Source: an uncultured Candidatus Nitrosopumilus sp. (GTDB lineage Archaea > Thermoproteota > Nitrososphaeria > Nitrososphaerales > Nitrosopumilaceae). Taken from it: a stretch of DNA of 32,138 nucleotides. Location of the stretch: assembly GCA_905612275.1 (NCBI GenBank), contig CAJQRM010000053.1, positions 1-32,138 of the forward strand, written 5' to 3'. The notes under the pieces were generated by a model. It was not told the DNA's origin. It saw only the letters and a list, made by a program, of their open reading frames with translations, and did not search any database. Position 1 is the stretch's first letter; each line of letters begins with the position of its first letter. Shown piece by piece: positions 13,873 to 22,664 of this stretch. Position numbers and translations under genes: made by a program.

Positions 13873-15320
13873 TGATGAATCTAAAAATCTCTGCCCTTGA
13901 ATTTGTTGAAGAAGCTAAAAATGGAAATGTTTCTGTAGAAGAATTTATTGGAAAAACACTTGAAAGAATAAATGATGTTGATGATAAACTTCATGCATTT
14001 TTATCTATAAATGATAAAGCAATTGATCAAGCACGTGACATAGACAAGAGAATTAAATCTGGAGAAAAGGTTGGAGCATGTTTTGGAATGCCAATATCAA
14101 TCAAGGATAATATGTGCATCAAAGATAGTAAAACTACATGTGCATCAAAAATGCTCGAAAATTTTGTAGCGCCTTATGATGCAACAGTAATTTCTAAATT
14201 AAAAAAACAAGATGCAATTTTTATTGGAAAAACAAACATGGATGAATTTGCCATGGGTCTATCTACTGAATTTAGTGCATTTGGTCCAAGTAAAAATCCA
14301 TGGAATATAGAACATGTTCCAGGAGGTTCATCTGGGGGCAGTGCAGTATCAGTTAGTTCCTATGAGTGCATTGCATCATTAGGTTCTGATACTGGTGGTT
14401 CTGTTAGAAACCCCGCAAGTTTTTGCTCAACTGTAGGATACAAACCAACTTATGGTCTAATCAGTAGGTATGGACTTATTTCATATGCCAACAGTATTGA
14501 ACAGATAGGACCACTCACTAGAACGGTAAAAGATACAGCATTCATGCTAAATCTAATTGCAGGAATAGATCCTAATGACAGCACTACTGTAAATAACAAC
14601 AATGAAGATTATTTGGCAAATATTGATTCAGGTATTGAAGGTAAAAAAATTGGAATAATTACTGAGATGATTGGAGATGGAATTGATCCAGAAGTGATGG
14701 CAGCTACAAAAGAAGCAATTTCAAAACTTGAAGGGCTAGGAGCAATTTGTGAAGAGGTTTCATTGGAGATGGTGAAATATTCTGTTGCAGCATATTATAC
14801 AATTACAGCTACAGAAGCAGGTAGTAATCTGGCCAGGTATGACAATTTGAGATATGGGTATGATCTCCCAGTTGAAGGTTATGAGTTTAATTCTTACATT
14901 TCAAAAGCTAGAAAAAACTTTGGACCTGAAGTAACGAGAAGAATGATTATCGGAGGATTTGTACCATCTGCAGGTCATGCTGGAAAATATTTTCTTAAAG
15001 CTATGAAAGTAAAAAGTAAATTAACCAAGGAAATCAATGAAGCATTTAAAAAATTTGATTTATTGATTGCACCCACAGTTCCAATTTTACCATTTAAGAT
15101 TGGAGAAAAAATAGACGATCCTGTATCTCTATTTTTAGTTGATATCAATACAGTTACAGCTAATTTAACTGGAAAACCTGCAATTTCAATTCCATTTAAA
15201 ATAGTAAATGGATTACCAATTGGAATTCAATTATTGGCAAATTCAATGAATGATAAATTGTTATTACAAGCAGCACATGCACTGGAACAAACTGTTACCT
15301 TACCTGAGGTGCCAATATGA
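13872..15320 (+). CDS. gatA: Glutamyl/aspartyl-tRNA amidotransferase subunit A
   Basis: The catalytic amidase subunit of GatCAB (482 residues). It releases ammonia from glutamine or asparagine for conversion of mischarged Glu-tRNA-Gln or Asp-tRNA-Asn. The amidase-signature Ser-Ser-Lys triad is intact: K78 (PISIKDN), S153 in PGGSSGGSA and the nucleophile S177 in DTGGSVRNP. Two in-frame ATGs (13872, 13875) are possible starts, and both keep coupling to gatC. The stop overlaps gatB by ATGA. The length is normal for the family. Confidence 0.96.
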   Translation: MMNLKISALEFVEEAKNGNVSVEEFIGKTLERINDVDDKLHAFLSINDKAIDQARDIDKRIKSGEKVGACFGMPISIKDNMCIKDSKTTCASKMLENFVAPYDATVISKLKKQDAIFIGKTNMDEFAMGLSTEFSAFGPSKNPWNIEHVPGGSSGGSAVSVSSYECIASLGSDTGGSVRNPASFCSTVGYKPTYGLISRYGLISYANSIEQIGPLTRTVKDTAFMLNLIAGIDPNDSTTVNNNNEDYLANIDSGIEGKKIGIITEMIGDGIDPEVMAATKEAISKLEGLGAICEEVSLEMVKYSVAAYYTITATEAGSNLARYDNLRYGYDLPVEGYEFNSYISKARKNFGPEVTRRMIIGGFVPSAGHAGKYFLKAMKVKSKLTKEINEAFKKFDLLIAPTVPILPFKIGEKIDDPVSLFLVDINTVTANLTGKPAISIPFKIVNGLPIGIQLLANSMNDKLLLQAAHALEQTVTLPEVPI

Positions 15321-16723
15321 CAAAAATTGGTTTAGAGATTCACTGTCAGTTGACAAATTTACAAAGTAAATTATTTTGTTCATGTAAAGCAAATTATCGA
15401 GCATTTGAACCAAATGAAAATATTTGCCCTGTTTGTGCTGGAATACCAGGAAGTTTACCTAGGCTAAATCAAGAAGCAGTAAAAAAGGCAACAATGATTG
15501 CAATGGCTTTGAATTGTTCAACACCTGAAAAAATTGCATTTTTTAGAAAAAATTATTTTTATCCTGATTTACCTAAAAATTTTCAAATTACTCAATTGAA
15601 TATTTATGGAGATACTAGTGTGGGGGGTTCTGGAACAATATCTGTTGGTGATAAAAAAATTAGAATTACTAGAATTCAATTAGAAGAAGATCCGGGTAGA
15701 TTAATCTATGAAGGTAGTTCTTCAAAAAATCAAATTACTCTGGTAGATTATAATCGTGCAGGTACCCCACTAGTTGAAATTGTGACTGAACCTGACTTTG
15801 AAACTCCAAAAGAAGTTCGTGATTTTCTCAACATATTATCTGATTTACTTAAAAATCTAGGCGTGGCTGACCCTAGTTTGGAAGGAGCTATGAGGGCAGA
15901 TGCCAATGTGTCGGTATATGGAGGAAACAAAGTTGAGATTAAAAATATTGGATCATTTCATGATTTAGAAAAAGCATCACATTTTGAAATAACAAGACAA
16001 GAAAGTCTACATGATAGAGATATCCCCATAGCCCAAGAAACACGTCATTGGGATGATAAAAGAAAGATTACTGTATCTTCTCGTTCAAAAGAAGAAGATT
16101 TAGATTATCGTTATTTTCTTGAAGGCGATATACCATGGGTAAAAATTAATCCTGAAATTAGAAATGAATTAAAATTACAAATGCCTGAAAGTATTAGTTC
16201 TAAAAAAGAAAGGTATGTTGCTAAATATCAAATACCTGAGCAAGTTGCAGATGTTTTATCTTCAGATAAGTTTTATTCGGATTTATTTGAAAATGCACAT
16301 ACTGAATCTAATGCAAAAGAGGTTGCAAATATCATAACAACTGAATTAATGGGGTTAGAAGACACTAGAGAAAAACGGGAAGTATCTAAACTTACTTCAA
16401 TTCATCTAAGGGATTTAGCTGATTCTATTCAAACGGGAAAGGTATCACGAAATTCATCTAAAAATGCTTTACATGAAATTTTAAAAACAGGAAAAAGTGT
16501 TTCCCAAATAATTTCTGAATTGGATTTAGGTAATGTATCTGATGAAAGCGAATTACTAAAAATCATAGACAAAATAATTTCTGATGAATCCGAAGCGGTA
16601 GATCAAGCAAAATCTAATCCCCAAACAATCAATTATCTAGTAGGTAAAGTAATGCAGGCCACTAAAGGAAAAGCTGATCCTACATTAACATTAAATTTAT
16701 TGAAAAAACAAATTGGCATATAA
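15317..16723 (+). CDS. gatB: Glutamyl/aspartyl-tRNA amidotransferase subunit B
   Basis: The tRNA-binding kinase/transferase subunit (468 residues). It begins with the family signature KIGLEIHCQL. A zinc site C21-x-C23 and C37-x2-C40 (FCSCKAN...ICPVCAG) marks the zinc-containing form. The segments FFRKNYFYPDLPKNFQITQ, QLEEDPG and DYNRAGTPLVEIVTEPD, and ALRADANVS (here AMRADANVS), are all present. The C-terminal 150 residues are the helical YqeY-like tail that reads the tRNA. It starts inside the gatA stop codon, so gatCAB is one translationally coupled unit. This is the B subunit rather than the archaeal GatE. Confidence 0.96.
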   Translation: MTKIGLEIHCQLTNLQSKLFCSCKANYRAFEPNENICPVCAGIPGSLPRLNQEAVKKATMIAMALNCSTPEKIAFFRKNYFYPDLPKNFQITQLNIYGDTSVGGSGTISVGDKKIRITRIQLEEDPGRLIYEGSSSKNQITLVDYNRAGTPLVEIVTEPDFETPKEVRDFLNILSDLLKNLGVADPSLEGAMRADANVSVYGGNKVEIKNIGSFHDLEKASHFEITRQESLHDRDIPIAQETRHWDDKRKITVSSRSKEEDLDYRYFLEGDIPWVKINPEIRNELKLQMPESISSKKERYVAKYQIPEQVADVLSSDKFYSDLFENAHTESNAKEVANIITTELMGLEDTREKREVSKLTSIHLRDLADSIQTGKVSRNSSKNALHEILKTGKSVSQIISELDLGNVSDESELLKIIDKIISDESEAVDQAKSNPQTINYLVGKVMQATKGKADPTLTLNLLKKQIGI

Positions 16724-16725
16724 CG

Positions 16726-16986
16726 ATGGATTTATCCCTAGAAGATATTGAATTTATTAAAATTCTTGCCACATCAGACTCAACTATTTTACAAGCAGGC
16801 ATGAATGATGCTACAAAAAAGAGATTAGATGACCGTGTGGGTATGATTTTAAGAGAATATTATCAAGAAAATACCCAAAATACAGGTACAAAAATGACTG
16901 AACAGTTAATGAAATATGGTATTACTGAAGATGATGGAAAATCTGCAATTGCATGTGCAAGACGTCTTGGAATAGATATATCATAA
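16726..16986 (+). CDS. Small hypothetical protein co-transcribed with gatCAB
   Basis: The ATG lies two bases after the gatB stop. The 86-residue product (MDLSLEDIEFIKILATSDST...) is soluble and helical and ends with ACARRLGIDIS. No known motif. Its tight packing behind gatB suggests a stable member of the cluster, possibly related to aminoacyl-tRNA metabolism; that is inference from position only. Confidence 0.7.
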   Translation: MDLSLEDIEFIKILATSDSTILQAGMNDATKKRLDDRVGMILREYYQENTQNTGTKMTEQLMKYGITEDDGKSAIACARRLGIDIS

Positions 16987-17272
16987 ATTAAATATTTTAT
17001 TATAGCCATATTTTTACGCTTATTTTATAAACAATATTGATAGAAAATCAAAACCACATGGTTACCAACGGGTAACTAGCATCACACTAGTTTTACAACT
17101 TACCGTGTAATGTTTTGGAATTATTTGATTTCTATCTTAACTTAGTATGGAATTATGGAATAAAAATATAATTTTAAAAAATTTAACATTCATTCAATTT
17201 TTTCTTTTAAATTTAATATTTGATTAATTTACTCATCCTATAATTAATCAATGATAAAAGATAATTTATTTC
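16987..17272. other. Gene-free spacer after the gat cluster
   Basis: No ORF. It contains the inverted repeat GTTACC-AACG-GGTAAC (17061-17076) and just after it ACTAG...CTAGT (17075-17079 with 17087-17091), which could form a small structure. TATAA at 17239-17243 lies about 30 bases before the mini zinc-ribbon ATG at 17273. Confidence 0.4.
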
Positions 17273-17416
17273 ATGTCTGAGGAACAGCAAAAAGTTTGCA
17301 ATGACTGTAATCATGAAGAAAACATACATGATGTACTTAGAGAACCCTATGGACGTCTATGTACTGGATGTTTAGATGGCGGCAACAATGATCCATGTAG
17401 AAATTTTTCTCAATGA
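17273..17416 (+). CDS. Mini zinc-ribbon protein (47 residues)
   Basis: MSEEQQKVCNDCNHEENIHD... with C9-x2-C12 and C30-x2-C33 (RLCTGCLDG), plus C42. The four-Cys spacing is that of a compact zinc ribbon. A TATA-like box lies about 30 bases upstream, as expected for a leaderless gene. It stands alone. Function unknown. Confidence 0.6.
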   Translation: MSEEQQKVCNDCNHEENIHDVLREPYGRLCTGCLDGGNNDPCRNFSQ

Positions 17417-17494
17417 TTACAAATTATTTTTTTAATTGGGGATATGTAAATTTTAAAATATAAAAAATTTATATAATTTGGATGTCTTATTGTT

Positions 17495-17714
17495 ATGATG
17501 ATTTCACCACCAAATAGCGAAAAGATTATCACAGAATTTCAAGAGAAAATTGATTCATTGAATACAGTAAAACAAATAACATTTCTAGAAAAAAAAGAAT
17601 TAGTTTTGAAAGATAATGATACTTTAAAGCGCCCTAGTTATCATTTGTAGTGCAGATATTCTTATGAAATGTACTCATAATGGACATATGATTATTGAAA
17701 AATATGCTATGTAA
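17495..17714 (+). pseudogene. Small gene probably broken by a one-base insertion
   Basis: The first frame (ATG 17495) gives 51 residues, MMISPPNSEKIITEFQEKID... to RPSYHL, then tag at 17648-17650. From that point the +1 frame reads SADILMKCTHNGHMIIEKYAM to a stop at 17712-17714. Removing one T near 17646 would join PSYHL to SADILMKC in a single 72-residue protein. The joined tail has a C-x-H-x-x-H set. A TTATATAA box precedes the start. The first frame alone could still be a real 51-residue protein. Confidence 0.4.
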
Positions 17715-17739
17715 AATATTAAAATTGGGTTGAGAAAAT

Positions 17740-18969
17740 TTATCTCTTTGATCTTTTTCTAATTTGTTGGACCACCATTGGTAAAAAGGCTCCAACATCA
17801 GATACAATTCCAAGGGCTTGCCATGTACCTCTATCCATCAATTTAGTTACTGTTGGTTGACTAATATCTACAACAATTACTTTTACACTAGCAGGTAACA
17901 TATTTCCAGTTGCAATAGAATGAAGCATAGTTGAAATCATTATTACCATATCTACACCTTTGAGAACTTTTTTGTATTGTCTTTGAGCTTCTGCAACATC
18001 AGTAATTACATCAGGTAATGGTCCATCATCACGAATAGATCCTGCCAATACAAATGGAATTTTATTTTTTACACATTCATACATAATTCCCTTAGTTAAT
18101 TTTTTAGCTTTAACCATATTAGCAATTGAACCTGCTTTAAACACCGCATTGATGGTATCCATATGATTTCTATGACCATGATAGGCCAAGGTTGCATCTT
18201 TAACATTCATTCCTAGTGAAGTTCCAAGTGTTGCATATTCTATATCATGAACAGCAAGAGCATTTCCTGCTAAAACCCCATCGATGTAACCTGATCTAAT
18301 TAATTCAGATACTGAATCATCAGCACCAGTATGTACAATTGCAGGACCTCCAACAATTATGATTTTGCCTCCTTTCTTTTTTGTATTAAAAATATCATCC
18401 GCTACTTGTTTTGCAATATGCTGAGTTGGTCTTTCACTGGAACTTGAACTTCCCATAAATTCAAATACATTAACTCCTTCTCTTGGACGCTCTGGTGGCG
18501 TGATTTTAATTCCATCTTCGCCAACAATAATTTGATCACCTTTTTTTACATCTCTTACTGGAACACAAAATGCCTTATTTCCTTTAACAACAATACATTT
18601 GTCCATCATCATATCTTCAACAGAAATCCATTTTCCTTTTAGGAAAACTTGAGTGTGATTATTAGTAGTGCTGTAAAAATTATCAGGCATAACAAAATTT
18701 TTTGGTGATTTTTTTAATTTAATTTCTTTTTGAGTTTTTGAAATTGCACCCTCTCGATAAATGGTATTTAGAATTTCATCCAAGTGAGATTGATTTTTCC
18801 CCGTAACTGTTAATTTTGCATAAGAGTGATCTTTTTTCTTTGTTCCAATATTAATTTCATCAACATTAAACTCTCCTTTCAAATCCATGATTTTATCAAA
18901 AATTTTAGTTAGAATTGAGGAATCTATTAGATGTCCACTAACTTCAATTTCCTGGGAGAATTTACTCAT
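17740..18969 (-). CDS. Archaeal ornithine cyclodeaminase (TIGR00300 / LOR-SDH-like family)
   Basis: A 409-residue protein of the family that includes the characterised archaeal ornithine cyclodeaminase of Methanococcus. That enzyme uses NAD+ to turn ornithine into proline and ammonia. The N-terminal 100 residues are the ACT-like/LOR domain (FSQEIEVSGHLIDSSILTK...), followed by a short beta module (MDKCIVVKGNKAFCVPVRDV) and a Rossmann-like C-terminal half: GGPAIVHTGADDSVSELI, GYIDGVLAGNALAVHDIE and YHGHRNHMDTIN. The length fits the family. It would supply proline in an organism lacking the usual ProABC route, but I cannot see the rest of the genome. It stands alone on this strand. Confidence 0.85.
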   Translation of the reverse strand: MSKFSQEIEVSGHLIDSSILTKIFDKIMDLKGEFNVDEINIGTKKKDHSYAKLTVTGKNQSHLDEILNTIYREGAISKTQKEIKLKKSPKNFVMPDNFYSTTNNHTQVFLKGKWISVEDMMMDKCIVVKGNKAFCVPVRDVKKGDQIIVGEDGIKITPPERPREGVNVFEFMGSSSSSERPTQHIAKQVADDIFNTKKKGGKIIIVGGPAIVHTGADDSVSELIRSGYIDGVLAGNALAVHDIEYATLGTSLGMNVKDATLAYHGHRNHMDTINAVFKAGSIANMVKAKKLTKGIMYECVKNKIPFVLAGSIRDDGPLPDVITDVAEAQRQYKKVLKGVDMVIMISTMLHSIATGNMLPASVKVIVVDISQPTVTKLMDRGTWQALGIVSDVGAFLPMVVQQIRKRSKR

Positions 18970-19066
18970 TTTCTTACTATTTCATAATCATAACTAAAGG
19001 TTTTCTTTGTATAATTTCATTAGAATTGACTTCAAGCTCTAAAATCATGTGTCTAAATCATAAAAT

Positions 19067-19423
19067 TTACACTGGAAGTATTACTTTTCCTTCAAATTTT
19101 TGAATATTGTCTTTTTCAAATATTTTTTCTAAATTCTCTTTTTGTAATTTTGTTACCCCTTGAACTATAGTTTTTGAGGATCCTGATTTATCCACTAAAG
19201 CAAGAATGTAACCGCTATTATCAGTTAAAATGAAACCAGCAGATTCATCTACAAATGCATAGAGATTTTCTTCTCCAACAGCTTGCCACACATTAGATTT
19301 TGTATCAGTAAGTGCCAAGGCAGGCATAGCTTTACCATTAGTTAACGTGTTCAGATATTCTCTAGATGCTGCAACTCGTTTTTGTCCTAGTTTTAGTGCT
19401 TGAAAATATTGCATATTCATCAA
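19067..19423 (-). CDS. Conserved hypothetical protein
   Basis: A 118-residue soluble alpha/beta protein (start MMNMQYFQALKLGQKRVAAS; ATG three codons in is also possible). The middle reads VDESAGFILTDNSGYILALVD, as in a small PAS/roadblock-like sheet, but no signature is clear enough to name. No Cys and no membrane segment. It may share a transcript with the ornithine cyclodeaminase, 97 bases downstream. Confidence 0.6.
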   Translation of the reverse strand: MMNMQYFQALKLGQKRVAASREYLNTLTNGKAMPALALTDTKSNVWQAVGEENLYAFVDESAGFILTDNSGYILALVDKSGSSKTIVQGVTKLQKENLEKIFEKDNIQKFEGKVILPV

Positions 19424-19486
19424 ATTATTTGATTGTTATAAAAACATCACAAAAGATAGTTATAGAAACTATGCCTCCCAGATACT

Positions 19487-19780
19487 GTGCCTTTAACAAA
19501 TCCCGTTATAATAAAATTAAATGAAATTACAACAATGGTTGAAGATAAATCAAAACTAACAGAGCATGAAGTTGATGAAATTAAAATTATTTTTAAAGAA
19601 TTAGTTAAAAAAAATGAACGTTATGATCTGGATGAAATTGAATTTTGGTTTGAAAATGAAGGTAGTTGGAAAATAAAAGAGCCAAGAGTGCGCATAACCA
19701 ACCTTGCAAATTATGTTCAAGATAAATATCAACAAACTGCACATTTGAGAATTATTTCTGATGATGACTGTGGTTGTTAA
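19487..19780 (+). CDS. Hypothetical protein with C-terminal CGC
   Basis: A GTG start at 19487 is supported by TTATA at 19460-19464, the right distance for a leaderless transcript; ATG 19535 is the alternative. The 97-residue product has an acidic helical first half and ends in ISDDDCGC. The C-x-C end could bind a metal or form a disulfide. No known family. Its stop overlaps by four bases with the convergent gene on the other strand. Confidence 0.6.
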   Translation: MPLTNPVIIKLNEITTMVEDKSKLTEHEVDEIKIIFKELVKKNERYDLDEIEFWFENEGSWKIKEPRVRITNLANYVQDKYQQTAHLRIISDDDCGC

Positions 19781-20019
19781 GTTTCTAATTGCTCCAATAA
19801 TCTACCAACAATTTTAGAATTTTCTTCCCGTTCATTTATGATATCTTGAATTCTTTTATTATTTTTATCATCTTTTTGCATAATTTTAAAATATTCTTCA
19901 TCAAGATCATTGTTTGTTTGAAGTCGTTTTATTACTTCAAACAAGATACCTATAACTTCCTTTTGAGCATCAATTAATTGATCTTTTTCAGATTCAGACA
20001 TTTTTTCATTTTCAGACAT
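19777..20019 (-). CDS. Small coiled-coil protein
   Basis: An 80-residue, highly charged, wholly helical protein (MSENEKMSESEKDQLIDAQK...) with heptad spacing of Ile/Leu. It lies five bases after the HD-domain gene on the same strand and is probably co-transcribed with it. It converges with, and overlaps by four bases, the plus-strand gene. A later Met (residue 7) could be the start. Function unknown. Confidence 0.6.
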   Translation of the reverse strand: MSENEKMSESEKDQLIDAQKEVIGILFEVIKRLQTNNDLDEEYFKIMQKDDKNNKRIQDIINEREENSKIVGRLLEQLET

Positions 20020-20024
20020 TGTAA

Positions 20025-20558
20025 CTATTCTTCTTCAATAATCTTTGTAAATATTTCTTTTAATTTTGGATGAATAATCTCACTTTCTGCTGATTTAAAA
20101 AAAGACACAACTGCCTCTGTAGGTGCCCCTTTTTTTTGATACATTTTTGCTTGTAATACCATTTCTAATTTATCAATTTGATAAACAATTTTAGATTCAG
20201 GAGACTCTTGTTTTTGATATTCTTCCCAAATTTCACCATATTGTAATTTTATGGTATCGGGTAACATGTTAATTATTTCATCATAGGCATTATTTTCAAT
20301 TTTTGTTTTATTTTCTTTACTTATTTGGTTGGGAGTATAATCTCCAATTTTTGATTCAGCCAAATCGTGTAATAATATCATTTTTAACATTTTTTCAGAA
20401 TCATAATTTTCTAAATCAGATATCACCATACCAATTATGGCCATAGAATAACTATGGTCTGCCACAGATTCTGGATACTCTATAGATAACTTATCTATCC
20501 ATCCCTGCCTGGCGATATTTTTTAAATTTACTGCAGTTTTAAAAAAATCTAAAATCAT
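20025..20558 (-). CDS. HD-domain phosphohydrolase, 5'-deoxynucleotidase-like (HDDC2/YfbR type)
   Basis: A 177-residue HD protein. R17-x-GW (ARQGW), PESVADHSYSMA with H35, the HD pair in LLHDLAESKIGDYTP (H64, D65, E68) and a later D129 (YQIDKLEM) reproduce the HDDC2/YfbR pattern. Members of this group hydrolyse nucleoside 5'-monophosphates with a divalent metal in the cytoplasm. Substrate preference cannot be read from the sequence. It is divergent from the cobalamin adenosyltransferase gene. Confidence 0.85.
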   Translation of the reverse strand: MILDFFKTAVNLKNIARQGWIDKLSIEYPESVADHSYSMAIIGMVISDLENYDSEKMLKMILLHDLAESKIGDYTPNQISKENKTKIENNAYDEIINMLPDTIKLQYGEIWEEYQKQESPESKIVYQIDKLEMVLQAKMYQKKGAPTEAVVSFFKSAESEIIHPKLKEIFTKIIEEE

Positions 20559-20645
20559 TATACATTATGTATATTATTTTCTCCTAATGAATTTTCATGT
20601 TTAATTTTTCGAATTATATAATAGGTAAAGAAGAATAGGAAAAAT

Positions 20646-21182
20646 ATGAAAATCTATACAAAAACAGGAGATGATGGAAATACTGGATTACAAGGTAATT
20701 TTAGAATTGCAAAATCACATCCAAGAATTATGGCATATGGAACAGTGGATGAAGCAAATGCTGCAATAGGTATTGTTTTAACAAATTCACTAGATGATGA
20801 TGTTAGTCAACTTTTAAGTCAAATTCAAAATGATTTATTTTTGCTTGGTTCTGATTTATCTAACCAGAATCTAAATGATCTTAAAAATAGAGTATCATTA
20901 GATATGATTGAAAAGTTAGAAGGATCTATTGATAAATTTGAATCAGAATTACCGGCAATAACAAATTTTATTTTACCTGGAGGTAATGTGGCTGCTGCTC
21001 AGATACATCAAGTTAGAACAATTGTACGTAGAGCAGAAACTTTAGTGGTAAAATTAAGCGATAAAGATGAAATTAATTCTAATTCTATCAAATATCTCAA
21101 TAGACTATCAGATTTGATGTTTGTAATGGGCCGTTTAATCAATAAACGTAATGGTGTAGAAGATATTATTTGGAAACCATAA
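20646..21182 (+). CDS. pduO: Cob(I)alamin adenosyltransferase, PduO type
   Basis: This enzyme transfers adenosyl from ATP to cob(I)alamin to make coenzyme B12. The 178 residues show the ATP site TKTGDDGNTGL (5-15), RIAKSHPRIMAYGTVDEANAAIG (20-42), QNDLFLLGSDL, and the later ILPGG and HQVRTIVRRAE (with the conserved Arg and Glu), followed by YLNRLSDLMF. Ammonia-oxidising archaea make cobalamin, which fits. A TTATATAAT box (20614-20622) lies at leaderless-promoter distance. It ends 42 bases before tRNA-Phe. Confidence 0.93.
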   Translation: MKIYTKTGDDGNTGLQGNFRIAKSHPRIMAYGTVDEANAAIGIVLTNSLDDDVSQLLSQIQNDLFLLGSDLSNQNLNDLKNRVSLDMIEKLEGSIDKFESELPAITNFILPGGNVAAAQIHQVRTIVRRAETLVVKLSDKDEINSNSIKYLNRLSDLMFVMGRLINKRNGVEDIIWKP

Positions 21183-21224
21183 AAAGACAAACTTTAATGC
21201 CTCATCTAAAGTATTTTTTTTAGT

Positions 21225-21298
21225 GCCAAGGTAGCTCAGCCTGGAAGAGCACTCGGCTGAAGACCGGGCTGTCGCTTGTTCAAATCATGCCCTTGGCA
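21225..21298 (+). tRNA. tRNA-Phe (GAA)
   Basis: A cloverleaf of 74 bases. The acceptor arms GCCAAGG (21225-21231) and CCTTGGC (21291-21297) pair fully, with discriminator A at 21298. D-arm GCTC...GAGC. Anticodon stem CTCGG/CCGGG with loop CTGAAGA, giving anticodon GAA at 21259-21261. T-stem GCTTG/CATGC with one T-T mismatch and loop TTCAAAT. No CCA is encoded and there is no intron. A T-rich run precedes it. Confidence 0.96.
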
Positions 21299-21382
21299 CT
21301 CTTATTTTAGTTCAAATCTGATCGGGGTGTTCCACAAGACATAATCTTTAAAAGCCACCCCCTCCCAAGATTTTCGATATTA

Positions 21383-21610
21383 ATGGCAGAAAAAAAAGTT
21401 ACAAAGAAAACTACTGTAAAAAGTAAAAAAATATCTAAATCCACTAAGGTAAAATCAACGAAATTAACGAAGAAGAAAATTAAAAATGAACCAATTGGGG
21501 ATGGTGGAATTGTAATTGTGGATGATGATATTGTTATTGACCAGGATAAGATAAATGAGGAACGAAGAGCGTATTTGGAAGAAGCCAGATCACAAGAAGC
21601 TGTAGACTAG
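21383..21610 (+). CDS. Lys-rich small protein
   Basis: A 75-residue protein. The first 35 residues are nearly all Lys, Thr, Ser and Val (KKTTVKSKKISKSTK...), like an alanine-poor histone tail, and probably bind nucleic acid. The rest is an acidic strand pair (GGIVIVDDDIVID) and a helix (KINEERRAYLEEARSQEA). A TTTAAAAG box lies at 21347-21354. No known family; likely lineage-specific. Confidence 0.6.
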   Translation: MAEKKVTKKTTVKSKKISKSTKVKSTKLTKKKIKNEPIGDGGIVIVDDDIVIDQDKINEERRAYLEEARSQEAVD

Positions 21611-21644
21611 AAATCTTTAACACATTCAACGGCATGATGGATTT

Positions 21645-21884
21645 ATGCATGCATTATGTCTGATTGCAGTTAAACCAGGAAAAGTAGATTTAGTAGTTGA
21701 AATATTACAGAAAAAAAGAAAAATAGTCAAACAGGCAATGGTAGTTACAGGTAGAGCAGATATCAGTGTAATTTTGCAAGGCAATATGGAACAAATTAAT
21801 CAAATGGTAATTGATTTTAAAAAAATTAAAGACATTGTGACCACAGAAACTCTAATTGAAGTGGAGGTGGATTTAGGATGGTAA
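21645..21884 (+). CDS. Stand-alone RAM (Lrp/AsnC effector) domain protein 1
   Basis: A 79-residue protein that is only the ligand-binding alpha/beta domain of Lrp/AsnC regulators, without the helix-turn-helix. LIAVKPGKVDLVVEIL, the central MVVTGRADISVILQG and TTETLIEVEV match the domain. Such stand-alone RAM proteins form rings, bind amino acids, and may control full-length partners or enzymes. TTTAA at 21616-21620 fits a leaderless promoter. The stop overlaps the start of a second RAM gene, suggesting a hetero-complex. Confidence 0.8.
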   Translation: MHALCLIAVKPGKVDLVVEILQKKRKIVKQAMVVTGRADISVILQGNMEQINQMVIDFKKIKDIVTTETLIEVEVDLGW

Positions 21885-22096
21885 GAGCAATAATTTTAGT
21901 AAAATCTCCAAAAAAACTCATAGCTGCTAAATTGAGAAAACTGTCAACCGTAACAAATTCATTTCCAACAAGTGGTCAATTTGATGCAGTGGTAATGATT
22001 GATGTCAAACAATTAGGGGAAATAAGGGAAATTACAAATCAAATTCAAAAAATTAGTGGAGTAGAACGAACTGAAACTATGGTTGAGGTTCAATAA
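21878..22096 (+). CDS. Stand-alone RAM (Lrp/AsnC effector) domain protein 2
   Basis: A 72-residue protein whose ATG lies within the last codons of the preceding gene. RAIILVKSPKKLIAAKLRKL, FPTSGQFDAVVMID and ERTETMVEVQ repeat the same fold as its neighbour, with clearly different side chains. The two are paralogues that have diverged; translational coupling suggests equal amounts of both. Confidence 0.75.
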   Translation: MVRAIILVKSPKKLIAAKLRKLSTVTNSFPTSGQFDAVVMIDVKQLGEIREITNQIQKISGVERTETMVEVQ

Positions 22097-22182
22097 TTAT
22101 TAATAAAAATTTAAAAAGACTTTTTTAAAAAATTTAAAATTTTAATGGTAATTGATTTAAGCAACTTTCACCCATATTGTTT

Positions 22183-22596
22183 GTGAATATCAAAAAAGTT
22201 GGAAATGTAATATTGGCAGTCAAGGATTTAGAAAAGTCCATACAATTCTATAACGAAGTAATTGGGCTTCCAATCAAAGACCAAAGAAAAACATGGGTAG
22301 ATTTAGGTACATCCGGAGCTTTGTTGAGTTTACACCCCGCATCATCAACTGCTGAACATGTTGGTAGCTCTATTGAAAATGGAATAAGTATAGGGTTTCT
22401 AGTTGGAGATTTAAAATCTGCACTTGAAGAATTAAAAGCAAAAGGCGTTACAATTCATCGTGACATTGTTGAAAAAGATGTAGGTAAAAATGCAGTGATC
22501 TTAGATCCAGATCAATATCTAATTTCATTGTTTGAACCAACATACGAAGACAAAGATCAACAAACTAGTGGATATCAAGGATTTACTCCAGCATAG
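22183..22596 (+). CDS. Glyoxalase/VOC-superfamily protein
   Basis: About 137 residues. VGNVILAVKDLEKSIQFYNEVIGLPI is the classic start of a vicinal-oxygen-chelate module, and the second half repeats the beta-alpha-beta-beta-beta unit (GISIGFLVGDLKSALEELKAKG...VILDPDQYLISLFEP). I chose GTG 22183 because TTTAAG (22156-22161) is at leaderless distance; TTG 22177 is also in frame. Metal ligands are not clear: there is no His at the usual first position, and the final Glu in LFEP is kept. The substrate cannot be assigned. Confidence 0.82.
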   Translation: MNIKKVGNVILAVKDLEKSIQFYNEVIGLPIKDQRKTWVDLGTSGALLSLHPASSTAEHVGSSIENGISIGFLVGDLKSALEELKAKGVTIHRDIVEKDVGKNAVILDPDQYLISLFEPTYEDKDQQTSGYQGFTPA

Positions 22597-22664
22597 ATTG
22601 TTTTTTAAAAAGCAATCCCAAAATCTTCTTTTTTAAATTATTATACATGAAATCTTAATTAAAA

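Noticed and set aside
17061-17091. Inverted repeats GTTACC/GGTAAC and ACTAG/CTAGT as an RNA gene
   Set aside because: Too short, no matching outer stems, and not placed before a start codon. Listed only as content of the spacer.
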